DNA from: Macrococcus carouselicus
Lineage (GTDB): Bacteria; Bacillota; Bacilli; Staphylococcales; Staphylococcaceae
Reading direction: 5' to 3'
DNA length: 64,000 nucleotides
NCBI RefSeq assembly: GCF_004359515.1
Contig: NZ_SCWD01000001.1
Span: 186,001-250,000, forward strand
Part shown: positions 38,771-49,261 of the stretch, piece after piece
Numbering within the stretch: position 1 is the first letter of the stretch
Layout: each line of letters begins with the position of its first letter
Made by a program: the position numbers and the translations under genes
Notes under the pieces: model-generated
Told to the model about the DNA's origin: nothing
The model's input: the letters and a program-made list of their open reading frames with translations, nothing else
Databases searched by the model: none

Positions 38771-39541
38771 ATGTTAAATTTACAGAATCAGCGTTATGTC
38801 ATCATGGGTGTGGCCAACAAGCGCAGTATCGGCTACGGGGTGGCACAGGTGCTTGACGAAGCGGGTGCAGAGGTCATTTTCACTTACCGTAAGGAGCGTT
38901 CAAAGGATGCTCTGATGAAGCTGCTGCCGGACTTAAAGAACAACAGCGAGGCGCAGGTCATCCAGTGTGACGTTGAAGATGATGACGCGGTTATCAAGGC
39001 GTTTGAGGAGATAGGTAAGACAGGTAAGATCAACGGTCTGTATCATTCCATCGCTTTTGCGGATACAGAGGACTTAAGAGGCCGCTTCTCAGAGACGTCA
39101 CGTGAGGGCTTCCTGCTCGCGCATAACATCAGCTCATACTCACTGACGATTGCAGCGCGTGAGGCGAGCAAGATCATGGCTGAGAACGGGAGCATCGTGA
39201 CGACGACTTACCTGGGTGGTGAGATTGCGATGCAGAACTATAATGTGATGGGTGTCGCGAAAGCTTCCCTTGAATCAAACGTCCGCTATCTGGCACAGGA
39301 TCTCGGGGCTGACGGCATCCGTGTCAATGCCATCTCAGCGGGACCGATCCGTACACTGAGTGCGAAAGGTGTCGGTGGGCTGAACACGATTCTGCACGAA
39401 GTTGAAGAACGTTCCCCGCTGAAACGTAATGTGGATATCGTCGATGTCGGCAAGACAGCGGCATACTTACTGAGCGACTTATCAAGCGGTGTCACGGGTG
39501 AGAATATTCACGTGGATTCCGGCTATCATATCGTCCGCTAA
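38771..39541 (+). CDS. fabI: FabI, enoyl-ACP reductase
   Basis: 256 residues, the same length as S. aureus FabI. Catalyses the last step of each elongation cycle using NAD(P)H; target of triclosan in other species. Rossmann start VIMGVANKRSIGYGVAQ; catalytic Y147, Y157 and K164 are at the same positions as in S. aureus. C-terminal GGLNTILHEVEERSPLKRNVD and DLSSGVTGENIHVDSG. ATG at 38771 follows GTGAGGG; the GTG four codons upstream lies within that site. Confidence 0.97.
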   Translation: MLNLQNQRYVIMGVANKRSIGYGVAQVLDEAGAEVIFTYRKERSKDALMKLLPDLKNNSEAQVIQCDVEDDDAVIKAFEEIGKTGKINGLYHSIAFADTEDLRGRFSETSREGFLLAHNISSYSLTIAAREASKIMAENGSIVTTTYLGGEIAMQNYNVMGVAKASLESNVRYLAQDLGADGIRVNAISAGPIRTLSAKGVGGLNTILHEVEERSPLKRNVDIVDVGKTAAYLLSDLSSGVTGENIHVDSGYHIVR

Positions 39542-39548
39542 ATAGACA

Positions 39549-39584
39549 GAGGACAGACCTCGTATACGAGATCTGTCCTTTTTA
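39549..39584. terminator. bidirectional terminator between fabI and yjcG
   Basis: Stem AGGACAGA...TCTGTCCT with an inner CTCG/CGAG pair and a T run on the plus strand. It reaches the yjcG stop codon. Confidence 0.8.
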
Positions 39585-40079
39585 GTTGCTTAATTTAAAT
39601 GTCTCGTAGACATTCCAGTTGCCATTGTCGAGCTGGTAGCAGAGGCTGATCTTATCGATCGTCTCACTGTAGTTGACGCCCGTCATCTGCAGCTGGCCGT
39701 AGATATCCTCGAACTCCTGACTCGACAGGTCCTGTGCGATCGTGAAGTGGGGGACGAATGGATGTACATTCTCACCGAATGCCTCGGTCAGTGCTGCATT
39801 CAGCTGAGTGAGTGCATCATTCTTCTCAACCTTGAAATAGATGACATTCTTCGCAGGGGCGAAGCTTGAGACTTTAGTGATCTGGATATCGAATGGCCCG
39901 ACATTTTCAATCACATTTTCAATCTTTTCGGCCGCTTCTTTGATGTCCTGTCCTTCAAATGTTTCTTTCAACGTTAGATGGGGTGCGATGACCGTATAAT
40001 GTGAGTCATAGCGTTTACGATATGAATTGATTTTCTCCTGCAGTTCTAAAGTAGGGAAGATAACGATACCTAGTTTCAT
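39582..40079 (-). CDS. yjcG: YjcG-like 2H phosphoesterase (2'-5' RNA ligase fold)
   Basis: 165 residues. Starts MKLGIVIFPTLELQEKINSYRKRYD and carries the two HxT motifs of the 2H superfamily, PHLTLKE and PHFTIAQ. Members act on 2',3'-cyclic or 2'-5' phosphodiester bonds in RNA; the substrate is unknown. RBS AGGAGG. Follows the esterase gene by 40 bases in the same direction, as in Bacillus (yjcG-yjcH). Confidence 0.9.
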   Translation of the reverse strand: MKLGIVIFPTLELQEKINSYRKRYDSHYTVIAPHLTLKETFEGQDIKEAAEKIENVIENVGPFDIQITKVSSFAPAKNVIYFKVEKNDALTQLNAALTEAFGENVHPFVPHFTIAQDLSSQEFEDIYGQLQMTGVNYSETIDKISLCYQLDNGNWNVYETFKLSN

Positions 40080-40119
40080 ATGAATGCCTCCTATTCTGTA
40101 ATAAAACCATTATAACAAA

Positions 40120-40827
40120 TTACTCCCTTAAAAAATACTTCAGAGCGGAAGCGATTTCAGGTTTCCATGCCTTCCATGTATGACCGCCGTCAAGCTCCCT
40201 GTATTCAGAGTCGATACCATGTGATTCGAGTGCTTTCCTGAGCTGACGGTTCGGTGACAGAAAGTCAGCCGTCTCGCCGTTCATCAGCTTGAAGGAGATC
40301 TCCTCCTTGCCGACCAGCTGATACAGCCGGACAGGGTGCTGCAGGACTGCCAGCGCCTCGAATATCGCCGCTGTCACCATCGGACTGAAGAGCGCTGCCT
40401 GACTGAAACGACTGTCACGGAGCGCGATTGATAGCGATATGCTGGCAGCCAGACTGTCACCCATCAGCAATCGTTCGTCTGACACTGCAAAATGGTCACG
40501 CAGCCAGTCCTCCAGTTCTACCGTCACAAACTGCTTCATGCTATCTGCAGCGGGACTGTCAGGGTGATACTCCTTTGTCCGGGTCACGATATCCGGATAA
40601 TGCACGAATATAATGAGCGCGGGTCTGATGTCACCTGTGCTGTAGAGCCGTTCGTACTGACGATGCAGCTGGCCGAGCTGACTGAAATCCTGACCGTCAA
40701 ACGCGATGATCACCGCATGGTCATTCAGCGCTGAGTAAGCGTCCGGCAGATAGACGCCGAGCCTGACGGTGCGCTCCAGCTTGATACTCTTCAGTTCATA
40801 CGGTGTAACGAGTCCTCGTTTAAACAT
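40120..40827 (-). CDS. yjcH: YjcH-like alpha/beta hydrolase (esterase D family)
   Basis: 235 residues. The nucleophile elbow reads MGDSLAASISLS, the acid residue is likely in the region after VGKEE, and the histidine is in ELDGGHTWKAWKP. The N-terminus YELKSIKLERTVRLGVYLPDAY matches the esterase D group. The substrate is unknown. Start ATG with a moderate upstream site (AGGGATGAG). Confidence 0.88.
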   Translation of the reverse strand: MFKRGLVTPYELKSIKLERTVRLGVYLPDAYSALNDHAVIIAFDGQDFSQLGQLHRQYERLYSTGDIRPALIIFVHYPDIVTRTKEYHPDSPAADSMKQFVTVELEDWLRDHFAVSDERLLMGDSLAASISLSIALRDSRFSQAALFSPMVTAAIFEALAVLQHPVRLYQLVGKEEISFKLMNGETADFLSPNRQLRKALESHGIDSEYRELDGGHTWKAWKPEIASALKYFLRE

Positions 40828-40942
40828 CTCATCCCTCTTTTCAAGTCTGTCTATTCTTCTTCAATTTTAGCATATTTCATTTTAAGTCATCATTTTTAGG
40901 GTAATAGAGTATAATGAAAATATCATGAATAAGGAGGTCTCT

Positions 40943-42058
40943 ATGTTTAATAAGGTCTGGTTCAGAGTAGCTGTAGTGATGCTGCTCGTCTTTTTAGTAA
41001 TTAAATACTTTCTTGAAATCAATCACATCTTCTATCCGCTGATTGTCATCTTTAAATCTGTTGCCCTGCCCCTCGTGCTGGGTGGTTTCCTTTATTACAT
41101 CACGGTACCGTTCCAGAACTACCTCGAACGGAAGAAGAATTTGCCGAGATGGAAGAGTCTGCTCATCATCGTGATGCTGATGGTGATACTGGTGGCCGCT
41201 TTTGTGATGGCCCTCGGACCGTTGCTGGCCGGGCAGATCAACAGCTTCATCAAGAACTTCCCGTCGATCCAGAAGGAGTTCCAGTCATATGTCAGCTACG
41301 CGCTTGATCAGCGTGACAAAATGCCGGATGATGTCAAGGAAAGAATCAACAATGCGATCTCTCAGTTCAATTCAATGATCGGTCAGGTCATGAAAAACAG
41401 CATTCAGTACATCACCACTTTTATTTCGACCCTCTTTCTGCTGATTCTCGTACCGTTCTTCCTGATCTATATGCTGAAGGATCACGATAGATTTGTGCCG
41501 TTCGTCGCGACAAAATTCACAGGCCGACGCAAGAAGTTTGTCGCGGACCTGTTATCTGATATCGACAGCACATTAAAGAACTATATCCAGGGTCAGGTGA
41601 CCGTCAGTATCATTCTCGGTACTCTGCTGCTTATCGGCTATCTGGTCATCGGCCTTGACTATGCGCTTGTCCTTGCATTATGGGGGATGGTGACCAACCT
41701 GATTCCGTTCCTCGGCCCCTATCTTGCCATTATACCGGCTCTGATCATCGCGCTGCTGCAGGATCCGCTTATGGTCGTGTACGTGATTGTCATTATGACG
41801 ATTGCTCAGCAGCTTGAAGGCAATGTCATCACACCGAACATCATGGGTAAATCACTTAATATTCACCCGCTGACTATCATCACGGTCATTCTCGCAGCAG
41901 GTAATTTTGGAGGTTTCGTCGCGATTCTCGTCGCCGTGCCGACCTATGCCGTCCTGAAGACAATCGTGACGAATGTCTATCATCACCGTCAGAGCATCGC
42001 CCAGCAGGCTAACAAGACAGTGAGAGAGCCACAGAAAAAAGAGCGGCCGTTATCATAA
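40943..42058 (+). CDS. AI-2E family membrane protein
   Basis: 371 residues with about seven transmembrane helices. Recognisable AI-2E/PerM pattern: paired N-terminal helices, an amphipathic middle (SFIKNFPSIQKEFQSYVSYALDQRDKMPDDV) and the C-terminal cluster QGQVTVSIILGTLLLIGY, NLIPFLGPYLAIIPALI, LEGNVITPNIMGKSLNIHPLTI. The family name refers to autoinducer-2 export in one member; many act as Na/H antiporters or permeases, so the substrate is uncertain. ATG at 40943 follows AAGGAGGT; the upstream ATG does not have a site. Confidence 0.9.
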   Translation: MFNKVWFRVAVVMLLVFLVIKYFLEINHIFYPLIVIFKSVALPLVLGGFLYYITVPFQNYLERKKNLPRWKSLLIIVMLMVILVAAFVMALGPLLAGQINSFIKNFPSIQKEFQSYVSYALDQRDKMPDDVKERINNAISQFNSMIGQVMKNSIQYITTFISTLFLLILVPFFLIYMLKDHDRFVPFVATKFTGRRKKFVADLLSDIDSTLKNYIQGQVTVSIILGTLLLIGYLVIGLDYALVLALWGMVTNLIPFLGPYLAIIPALIIALLQDPLMVVYVIVIMTIAQQLEGNVITPNIMGKSLNIHPLTIITVILAAGNFGGFVAILVAVPTYAVLKTIVTNVYHHRQSIAQQANKTVREPQKKERPLS

Positions 42059-42073
42059 CGGCTGCTCTTTTCT
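42036..42073. terminator. bidirectional terminator before ltaA
   Basis: Stem AAAAGAGC...GCTCTTTT with an inner CCGTTAT/ATAACGG stem; A/T runs on both sides. Confidence 0.85.
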
Positions 42074-42076
42074 GGT

Positions 42077-43261
42077 CTAGACACTACGATTATTTTTGAT
42101 GAAGTAGCCGCTGTAGAAGAGGGCGAGCAGCGTGAAGATCAGAGCGGACAAGTAGAGTGTCATATTGACGTCACGCGCCATCTCAGCGACAAAGCCGCCG
42201 ATAACAGGGCCGAACATGGTCCCGATGCCCTGTAGACTGTTGAAGACGCCCCATGATTCTTCCTTCTTATCCTCATGTACATTCTCAGCGACAAATGTAT
42301 TCCAGCCGGGCAGCAGCATACCGTAGAATAAGCCGATGATCAGACCGATGACGAGCGCCACCAGGAAGATATGGATCTTGCTTAAGATGAAGATGCTGAG
42401 CCCGAAGATGAGAAAGCCTGAGATGATGACGATATGGCTGACGAAGCGTGGCATATCATCCATGAACTTGGAGATAAAGAGCATGGCAAGCGTACAGCCG
42501 GCTCCTCCTGCCATCAGCAGATATGTATACTCAAGGGTCGTCACTTCAAGGTGATGGACAGCATAGCTTGGCAGAATCGGTACCAGCATGCCGATAGCGA
42601 TGCCCTGGAAAAGAATCCCCGGGAACAGGACAAGATGCGCGGTCATCACCTGCTTGATCAGACTGAACTGTGACTTCAGTGATTTCTTCTCGATGAAGGA
42701 AACCTCTGTCCTGACGAAGAAATAGAGCAGCCATGCGATCACTGCGACCAGCGCCATCAGAAATGTATAACGCGTCGGGTGGACTTTGAATATCACGTTC
42801 ATACTGATCATGCCGGCAAGCATACCGACGAGCCAGGCGAAGTAGACGTACCCCATCTGTTTCGCTCGTCGCTCTTCGTTCACCGAACTCAGCATCACGA
42901 CCCAGATCGGACAGACGGCTACACCGAGAATAATGGCTGCGAGCACGTAGACGACTGCCGAGTGGCTGACGACGATCAGACTGAGCGCGACGACAGCGAG
43001 CAGGAAGCAGATATTCAGCACCTTCTTCGTGCCGAAACGTCGCAGCAGAAAGCCTGTCGAGAAGTTCATCAGTGCGTCACTGATGAAGTGCAGCGAGATA
43101 CAGAGTGACGTGATACCGACCGATATGCCGACTGCCGTGGTCGGCAGGATAGGCAGATAACTCAAGATGAACATCCCTCTGGCGAATTCCATCAGAAACA
43201 GGATCACCAGCATCAATGAGAAATCTGTTCCTCTCAGTTTACCGGGCAAAGATTCTCGCAT
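42077..43261 (-). CDS. ltaA: LtaA, glycolipid flippase (MFS family)
   Basis: 394 residues with 12 transmembrane helices. Strong resemblance to S. aureus LtaA, which moves diglucosyl-diacylglycerol across the membrane as the anchor of lipoteichoic acid: MLVILFLMEFARGMFILSYLPIL in the first helix, IWVVMLSSVNEERRAKQMGYVYFAWL and WNTFVAENVHEDKKEESWGVFNSLQGIG. The start overlaps the end of ugtP by 23 bases and has no strong ribosome binding site, so translation is probably coupled to ugtP. Confidence 0.92.
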   Translation of the reverse strand: MRESLPGKLRGTDFSLMLVILFLMEFARGMFILSYLPILPTTAVGISVGITSLCISLHFISDALMNFSTGFLLRRFGTKKVLNICFLLAVVALSLIVVSHSAVVYVLAAIILGVAVCPIWVVMLSSVNEERRAKQMGYVYFAWLVGMLAGMISMNVIFKVHPTRYTFLMALVAVIAWLLYFFVRTEVSFIEKKSLKSQFSLIKQVMTAHLVLFPGILFQGIAIGMLVPILPSYAVHHLEVTTLEYTYLLMAGGAGCTLAMLFISKFMDDMPRFVSHIVIISGFLIFGLSIFILSKIHIFLVALVIGLIIGLFYGMLLPGWNTFVAENVHEDKKEESWGVFNSLQGIGTMFGPVIGGFVAEMARDVNMTLYLSALIFTLLALFYSGYFIKNNRSV

Positions 43262-44408
43262 AAAGAGAGGCTTTTGATGAGAGCTGCTGGGTGATGAGGG
43301 ATGTATTCAGTATAGCGACCAGGTCCTGACAGATGACTTCAGCAGAGCGGGCGCGATAGTCCTGCTCCATATAGGCCTTCATCTGCGCGAGTTCTCCGTC
43401 GTCCGTCAGCAGGGTGATCAATGTGTGCAGTGTTTCATCTATGGTATGCGTGATACGTGCATAACCCATACGGCTGAAGTAGAGGGCATTCTCACCTTCC
43501 TGACCCGGTGCCGGGTTGAAGAAGACGAGGGGAATAGCCTGACTTAAGCTTTCTGATATCGTGATGCCGCCGGGTTTTGTGAGCATCAGGTCGCAGGCAT
43601 TCATCCATTCATCCATGTCATGCGTATAGCCGATAATCCTGATGTTCTCATGGTCGCTGAAGATGCTCAGTTCCTTCAGCAGTTTGCGGCTGCTGCCGCA
43701 GACGACGACGAACTGGATATCAGCCCGTCTGTTCATATCGGCAAGCATATCGCTGAAACCTTCGACGACACCGAAGGCACCGGCCACCATCAGGAGGGTA
43801 CGCTTGCTGGGGTCAAGACCGTTCTGTTCAAGCCAAGCCGTCCGGTCGCGGCGAACTTCGAACTTCGGATGGACCGGAATGCCGGTCACCTGAATATCTT
43901 CAGTCCGGATACCGATCTCTGTCAGCTGCTGCTTCGTATGGTCTGCAGCAACGTAGTAGCGCTGTGAACCCGGTGTGATCCAGTTCTTGTGCATATTATA
44001 GTCCGTCATGACCGTTGCAATCGGAATCTTCAGCTGGAGCTGCTGAGTCAGAAGCGAGACGACAGGTGTCGGGAATGTCAGTAGAATCAGGTCAGGCTTT
44101 TCGTTATGGAGAATATTGACCAGGCGATTCAGACCATAATATTTATAGAAGCATTTATCGATTTCATCAGGATTGGAATAGTAGAACGTTTTATACATTG
44201 AGCGGAAATATTTATAGCTGTTGATGTACCATTTTTTCAGGGCCGATGTCAAAAGAGGATGCGCTTCAAGAAACAGATCGTGCTGGATAAGGGTCAGGTT
44301 AGTCAGATTCATCTGGTTGAACTGATTGACAATGCTGTTCGTAACTGATAGATGTCCGTTACCGAAAGAACCCGTGATAATTAGGATTTTTTTATTCTTT
44401 ATCAACAT
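43239..44408 (-). CDS. ugtP: UgtP/YpfP, diacylglycerol glucosyltransferase
   Basis: 389 residues. GT28-family processive glucosyltransferase that builds the glycolipid anchor of lipoteichoic acid from diacylglycerol and UDP-glucose. N-terminal ILIITGSFGNGHLSVTNSIV, middle TVMTDYNMHKNWITPGSQRYYVA and the nucleotide-binding LTKPGGITISESLSQAIP...NPAPGQEGENA in two parts. Start ATG 8 bases after GGAG; an upstream GTG at 44414 is less well placed. Forms an operon with ltaA. Confidence 0.95.
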   Translation of the reverse strand: MLIKNKKILIITGSFGNGHLSVTNSIVNQFNQMNLTNLTLIQHDLFLEAHPLLTSALKKWYINSYKYFRSMYKTFYYSNPDEIDKCFYKYYGLNRLVNILHNEKPDLILLTFPTPVVSLLTQQLQLKIPIATVMTDYNMHKNWITPGSQRYYVAADHTKQQLTEIGIRTEDIQVTGIPVHPKFEVRRDRTAWLEQNGLDPSKRTLLMVAGAFGVVEGFSDMLADMNRRADIQFVVVCGSSRKLLKELSIFSDHENIRIIGYTHDMDEWMNACDLMLTKPGGITISESLSQAIPLVFFNPAPGQEGENALYFSRMGYARITHTIDETLHTLITLLTDDGELAQMKAYMEQDYRARSAEVICQDLVAILNTSLITQQLSSKASLYARIFAR

Positions 44409-44610
44409 AAACACGCTCCAGAAGTATAATTGTACTTAGTTAGTTTATCTCATTATAATGACTTTCAGCAAAGAATTCGAGAAAATTACAAAAAAATTAC
44501 AATTATAGGGGTCAATCTTAATATTTGAACATGAGTCGGACGGTTATTTTTTTCAGCTCATCACCATGAAAAAGTGTATAATAGAGAATTGAATTAAAGG
44601 AGGTTTTCCT

Positions 44611-46086
44611 GTGAAAGTTGATGAACTGCTTAAACTGATAAAAATCAAAAAAATAAAAGGGCATCTGCCGGCGGAAGTGACGGATATCACGACCGATTCA
44701 CGCACGGCAGGGCCCGGTAGTGTATTCGTCGCATCAAAAGGCTATACGGTCGACAGCCACCGCTTTATCCCGAATGTGAGGGAGCAGGGCTGCAGGCTTG
44801 TCGTCACTGAGCATCCGGTGGACACAGATATTGCACAGATCATCGTGCCGGACACGCTCAGAGTCGCGAGTCTCTTCGCGCATGCGCTCTTCGATTATCC
44901 GGCGACCAGGCTGACGACGTTCGGTGTCACCGGCACGAACGGCAAGACAAGTGTCGCGACAATGATCCATCATCTTCACCGCGCGCAGAATATCCATAGT
45001 GCCTATCTCGGTACGAACGGTCTGCAGCTGGACGAGGACGTGACAAAAGGCACGAACTCGACACCTGAGACAGTGACCCTGACGAAAAGCATCGTGCGTG
45101 CGCTTGACCACGGCGCAGCAGCGATGAGCTTTGAGGTCTCAAGTCATGGGCTGGTGCTCGGCCGGCTGAACGGCGTTGACTTTGACGTGGCCGTCTTCAC
45201 CAACCTGACGCAGGATCACCTCGATTTCCATGGCACGATGCAGGATTACGGCTATGCGAAATCACTGCTCTTCAGTCAGCTCGGCAATCATCCGTCCTAT
45301 GCCGTCCTGAATAATGATGATGCGTTCAGTGAGACGCTGAGAACTGTGACGTCACGCGAGATCATCACGTACGGCATCGACAGCGAGTCAGACTTCAGGG
45401 CGACGGCGATCGAAGAGACGATTCACGGCACAACGTTCACGCTCGGGTCACCGGCAGGCGACTTCGAGGTCAGGAGTCCGTACCTCGGCCGCTTCAATAT
45501 CTATAATCTGATGGCGGCGATCGCAGCGCTCTTTGCGGCCGGCCATGACATCGACAAAATCGTTCAGGCTGTCCCTGATATGCCGCCTGTAGAAGGCCGG
45601 CTTGAAGTGCTTGACCGCAGCCTGCCGATCGATCTGATCATTGATTATGCCCATACGCCTGACGGGATGAACAAGCTGATCGATGCTATAAAACCATTTG
45701 TGAGGGGCAGACTCATTTTCCTGGTCGGTATGGCCGGCGAACGGGACCTCACGAAGACCGCTGAAATGGGCACAATCGCGTGCCGCGCAGATTACGTCAT
45801 CTTCACACCGGACAATCCGGCGAACGATGATCCGAAGAAACTGACGGATGCGCTGGAGGAGGGGGCGACCCATCAGAACTTCCGCTCATTCACAGACCGC
45901 AAGGCAGGGATCATCCATGCGATTGACGTCGCCGAACCAGGCGATATGGTCGTTCTCGCGTCTAAAGGACGAGAGCCCTATCAGATCATGCCGGGCTACG
46001 TCAAAGTCCCCCACCGCGATGATCTGATCGGGCTGACAGCGGCTTACGAAAAATTTGGAGGTCACAATGAAAATCAGACAGAGTAA
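44611..46086 (+). CDS. murE: MurE, UDP-MurNAc-tripeptide ligase (L-lysine type)
   Basis: 491 residues. Adds the third residue to the peptidoglycan precursor. ATP-binding [12 protein letters not shown] near residue 112, the uracil site [15 protein letters not shown], and the amino-acid specificity motif [10 protein letters not shown]. The alanine in DNPA marks L-lysine-adding enzymes, against DNPR in meso-diaminopimelate enzymes. Thus the cell wall should be L-Lys type as in Staphylococcaceae. Start is a GTG with a strong AAAGGAGG site. The yueH-like gene overlaps its end by 20 bases. Confidence 0.96.
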   Translation: MKVDELLKLIKIKKIKGHLPAEVTDITTDSRTAGPGSVFVASKGYTVDSHRFIPNVREQGCRLVVTEHPVDTDIAQIIVPDTLRVASLFAHALFDYPATRLTTFGVTGTNGKTSVATMIHHLHRAQNIHSAYLGTNGLQLDEDVTKGTNSTPETVTLTKSIVRALDHGAAAMSFEVSSHGLVLGRLNGVDFDVAVFTNLTQDHLDFHGTMQDYGYAKSLLFSQLGNHPSYAVLNNDDAFSETLRTVTSREIITYGIDSESDFRATAIEETIHGTTFTLGSPAGDFEVRSPYLGRFNIYNLMAAIAALFAAGHDIDKIVQAVPDMPPVEGRLEVLDRSLPIDLIIDYAHTPDGMNKLIDAIKPFVRGRLIFLVGMAGERDLTKTAEMGTIACRADYVIFTPDNPANDDPKKLTDALEEGATHQNFRSFTDRKAGIIHAIDVAEPGDMVVLASKGREPYQIMPGYVKVPHRDDLIGLTAAYEKFGGHNENQTE

Positions 46087-46306
46087 CGGTGACACACTGA
46101 CATGCAAAGTCTATATCCATGAAAACAAGAAAGAGGAGAACTTCATCGTCAGCATCCCTGACATCTTCTTCTCCATTCAGTTTGATTATGAGCTGTACGG
46201 TGAGGCGCTCACAGAACACCTTTATTTACATTTATTCAATATGCTGGACGACAAGGAAGCAAATGAACTGGCGATGCGAATCGCGCAGTGGACAAGCGAA
46301 GTTTAA
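46067..46306 (+). CDS. YueH-family-like small protein
   Basis: 79 residues: [32 protein letters not shown] and a helical acidic C-terminus. The ENKKEE-F-IVSIP core resembles YueH family proteins of unknown function. Starts inside the end of murE with RBS GGAGGT and ends 10 bases before prfC, so it sits within a murE-prfC operon. Family call is from motif memory. Confidence 0.7.
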   Translation: MKIRQSNGDTLTCKVYIHENKKEENFIVSIPDIFFSIQFDYELYGEALTEHLYLHLFNMLDDKEANELAMRIAQWTSEV

Positions 46307-46316
46307 GGAGAACATT

Positions 46317-47879
46317 ATGACATTAAAACAGGAAGTAGAAACGAGAAAGACCTTTGCCATCATCTCTCACCCCGATGCCGGTAAAACGACACTGACGGAG
46401 AAGTTATTGTTATTCGGTGGTGCCATCCGCGAGGCGGGGACTGTCAAGGGTAAGAAAACAGGTAAGTTCGCGACAAGTGACTGGATGGACGTCGAGAAGG
46501 AACGGGGTATCTCGGTGACGAGTTCCGTCATGCAGTTCGATTACGACCACTACAAGATCAATATCCTCGATACACCGGGGCACGAGGACTTCTCAGAGGA
46601 TACATACAGAACACTGATGGCTGTTGACAGCGCTGTCATGGTCATCGATGCCGCTAAAGGGATAGAGCCGCAGACACTGAAGCTCTTCAAGGTCTGTAAG
46701 ATGCGCGGTATTCCGATCTTCACCTTCATCAACAAACTGGACCGTGTCGGCAAGGAGCCGTATGACCTGCTGGAGGAGATTGAGAAGACCCTCGAGATCG
46801 AGACCTATCCGATGAACTGGCCGATCGGGATGGGGCAGTCATTCTTCGGTATCATCGACCGTAAGCATAAGACAATCGAACCCTTCCGTGACGAGGAGAA
46901 CGTACTGCATCTGAATGAGGACTTCGAACTGACAGAAGCACATCCGATCCAGAACGATGTGGCATTCGAGACGGCGATCGAGGAACTGATGCTGGTGGAC
47001 GGTGCCGGTGAAGAGTTCGATGAGGAGAAACTGCTGACAGGCGACCTGACACCGGTCTTCTTCGGATCTGCGCTCGCAAACTTCGGTGTCCAGAACTTCC
47101 TGAACGCCTACGTTGATTTCGCACCGATGCCATCCGGCCGCACCACAGCTGAAGGTGACGTCGTCAGTCCGTTCGAGGAGCAGTTCTCAGGCTTTATCTT
47201 CAAGATTCAGGCCAATATGAATCCCGCTCACCGCGATAGAATCGCCTTTATGCGGATTGTTTCAGGGGCGTTCGAACGGGGCATGGATGTCACACTGACG
47301 CGTACCGGCAAGAAGCTGAAGATCTCCCGCTCAACAACATTTATGGCGGACGACACCCAGACCGTCAATCATGCAGTCAGCGGTGACATCATCGGCCTGT
47401 ATGACTCAGGCAACTATCAGATCGGCGACACATTGGTCGGTGCGAATCAGAAGTTCCATTTCGAGAAGCTGCCGCAGTTCACGCCGGAGATCTTCATGAA
47501 GGTCAGCGCGAAGAACGTCATGAAACAGAAGCACTTCCACAAAGGGATTGAGCAGCTTGTGCAGGAAGGCGCGATTCAGCTCTATAAGACGCTCTATACG
47601 AACCAGATCATACTGGGTGCTGTCGGACAGCTGCAGTTCGAAGTGTTCGAGCACCGTATGAAGAACGAGTACAACGTCGACGTCATCATGGAGCCGGTCG
47701 GCCGCAAGATCGCCCGCTGGATCGAGAACGAGGGGGCCATCACGGATGCGATGAACTCAAGCCGTTCGATTCTGGTGGATGACCGCTATGACAACAAGGT
47801 CTTCCTGTTCGAGAATGAATTTGCGACGCGCTGGTTCCAGGACAAATTCCCTGAGATCAAGCTCTATAGTCTGCTGTAG
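46317..47879 (+). CDS. prfC: PrfC, peptide chain release factor 3
   Basis: 520 residues, the length of S. aureus RF3. GTPase that removes RF1/RF2 from the ribosome. G1 [11 protein letters not shown]2 around [11 protein letters not shown]3 DTPGHEDF, G4 INKLDR. The same frame is open for about 66 more codons upstream, over the yueH-like gene, but the ATG at 46317 follows AAGGAG and gives the family start. Confidence 0.96.
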   Translation: MTLKQEVETRKTFAIISHPDAGKTTLTEKLLLFGGAIREAGTVKGKKTGKFATSDWMDVEKERGISVTSSVMQFDYDHYKINILDTPGHEDFSEDTYRTLMAVDSAVMVIDAAKGIEPQTLKLFKVCKMRGIPIFTFINKLDRVGKEPYDLLEEIEKTLEIETYPMNWPIGMGQSFFGIIDRKHKTIEPFRDEENVLHLNEDFELTEAHPIQNDVAFETAIEELMLVDGAGEEFDEEKLLTGDLTPVFFGSALANFGVQNFLNAYVDFAPMPSGRTTAEGDVVSPFEEQFSGFIFKIQANMNPAHRDRIAFMRIVSGAFERGMDVTLTRTGKKLKISRSTTFMADDTQTVNHAVSGDIIGLYDSGNYQIGDTLVGANQKFHFEKLPQFTPEIFMKVSAKNVMKQKHFHKGIEQLVQEGAIQLYKTLYTNQIILGAVGQLQFEVFEHRMKNEYNVDVIMEPVGRKIARWIENEGAITDAMNSSRSILVDDRYDNKVFLFENEFATRWFQDKFPEIKLYSLL

Positions 47880-47895
47880 ATTTAGGGGGATGACA

Positions 47896-49257
47896 TTGGG
47901 GAAAATCACGATACACAGAAAGTATTACAACAGACCGAGACGTCGCTTCAGACATCACGAGGAAGAAGCGGCTGAAGCGCATACCGTAACAGAATCTGCT
48001 CAGACAGAAGGCGAATCGCTGTCAGTAGCGGCGGCACCTGTCATGATTCAGGAACCGGTCACTGCAGAACCAATCGGCAGGGATATGCCGGTCGCGGAGA
48101 AGATAGAAGAGACGGCACCTGAGGAGGCGGCACCGAAGCCGCCTGACAGCCGACCCGCTGACAAGCGTTCACGCTTCAGCTGGCTGTTGCTCATTCCGGC
48201 CTTTCTGCTCGGTATAGCGGTCATGCTGCTCTGGAACTTATTTCAGACTGCACCGGAACCGAAGCCAGCAGTCATCGACCCGTTGACACCGACGGAGAGA
48301 GCGATTCAGAAGACGCACAGAAATGTCGTCAGCGTCGTCAATATGCAGAAGGCAAACAATCTGCTCAATGAAAGCGAGGTACCGGCAGAGGTCGGTATCG
48401 GCAGCGGCGTCATCTATAAGCTGACAGAGAAGGAGGCCTATATCGTCACGAACTATCACGTCATCAAGGATGCGACGCGCATTCAGGTGACACTGCCGGA
48501 TAACCGGAAAGTGACAGCGAAAAGGGTCGGCAGTGACAAGTGGACGGATCTCGCGGTCATCAAAGTCCCTAAAGGGAACATCAGCAGTAAGATTGAGTTT
48601 GCAGACAGCGATGACATCATCGTCGGTCAGACAGCGATTGCGATCGGCAGTCCGCTCAGTCAGACATTTGCCGGCAGCGTGTCACAGGGGATCATCTCAG
48701 GACTTAACCGTGCTGTACCAGTCGACCTGGACGGTGACGGACTGTACGACTGGGAGTCGAACGTCATTCAGACGGATGCGGCCATCAATCCCGGTAACTC
48801 CGGCGGTGCACTGGTCAATGACGACGGTAAACTGATGGGCATCAACGCCATGAAGATTTCGCTTGATAATGTGGAAGGCATCAGCTTTGCAGTCCCGGCC
48901 AATGATGTGAAGAAGCTATCAGCTATTCTGGAGACTGAGCACAGAATAGAGCGACCGGCGCTTGGTGTTCAGCTGCAGGATATGAATCATCTTCAGCTTG
49001 ATGCTCTCAAGCAGCAGCTGGGGCTGCCTGATGATCTCACAGCAGGTGTCATGATCATGGCAGTAGAACCACGCTCTGCAGCTGAAGCGGGCGGACTCCA
49101 GCCGCAGGATATCATCACTCAGATTGAGGGTAAGAGGATTGACGGCCTGGTCCAGTTCCGTAAAGCCCTCTACTATGACCACAAAAAAGGCGACACAATG
49201 GACATGACTGTCTTCAGGCAGGGTCAAACGAAGCACATGAAAGTGAAGCTAAAATAA
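47896..49257 (+). CDS. htrA: HtrA-like membrane serine protease
   Basis: 453 residues. A basic N-terminus (HRKYYNRPRRRFRHH) and a Glu/Pro/Ala-rich cytosolic segment precede one transmembrane helix (about 98-118), then a trypsin-like domain with H (VTNYHVIK), D (DLAVIKV) and S (NPGNSGGAL), and a C-terminal PDZ domain (GVMIMAVEPRSAAEAGGLQPQDIITQIEG). Degrades or refolds misfolded proteins outside the membrane. The TTG at 47896 is spaced 6 bases from GGGGG, while the ATG at 47890 touches it; both remain possible. The N-terminal segment is much shorter than in S. aureus. Confidence 0.93.
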   Translation: MGKITIHRKYYNRPRRRFRHHEEEAAEAHTVTESAQTEGESLSVAAAPVMIQEPVTAEPIGRDMPVAEKIEETAPEEAAPKPPDSRPADKRSRFSWLLLIPAFLLGIAVMLLWNLFQTAPEPKPAVIDPLTPTERAIQKTHRNVVSVVNMQKANNLLNESEVPAEVGIGSGVIYKLTEKEAYIVTNYHVIKDATRIQVTLPDNRKVTAKRVGSDKWTDLAVIKVPKGNISSKIEFADSDDIIVGQTAIAIGSPLSQTFAGSVSQGIISGLNRAVPVDLDGDGLYDWESNVIQTDAAINPGNSGGALVNDDGKLMGINAMKISLDNVEGISFAVPANDVKKLSAILETEHRIERPALGVQLQDMNHLQLDALKQQLGLPDDLTAGVMIMAVEPRSAAEAGGLQPQDIITQIEGKRIDGLVQFRKALYYDHKKGDTMDMTVFRQGQTKHMKVKLK

Positions 49258-49261
49258 GGAC

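Noticed and set aside
46119-46316. 66-codon N-terminal extension of prfC
   Set aside because: It overlaps the yueH-like gene in another frame and lacks family similarity; AAGGAG and the ATG at 46317 give the normal start.
47779-47895. extension of htrA back into prfC
   Set aside because: The extension is a shadow frame of the prfC 3' end; start codons near 47890-47896 follow a ribosome binding site.
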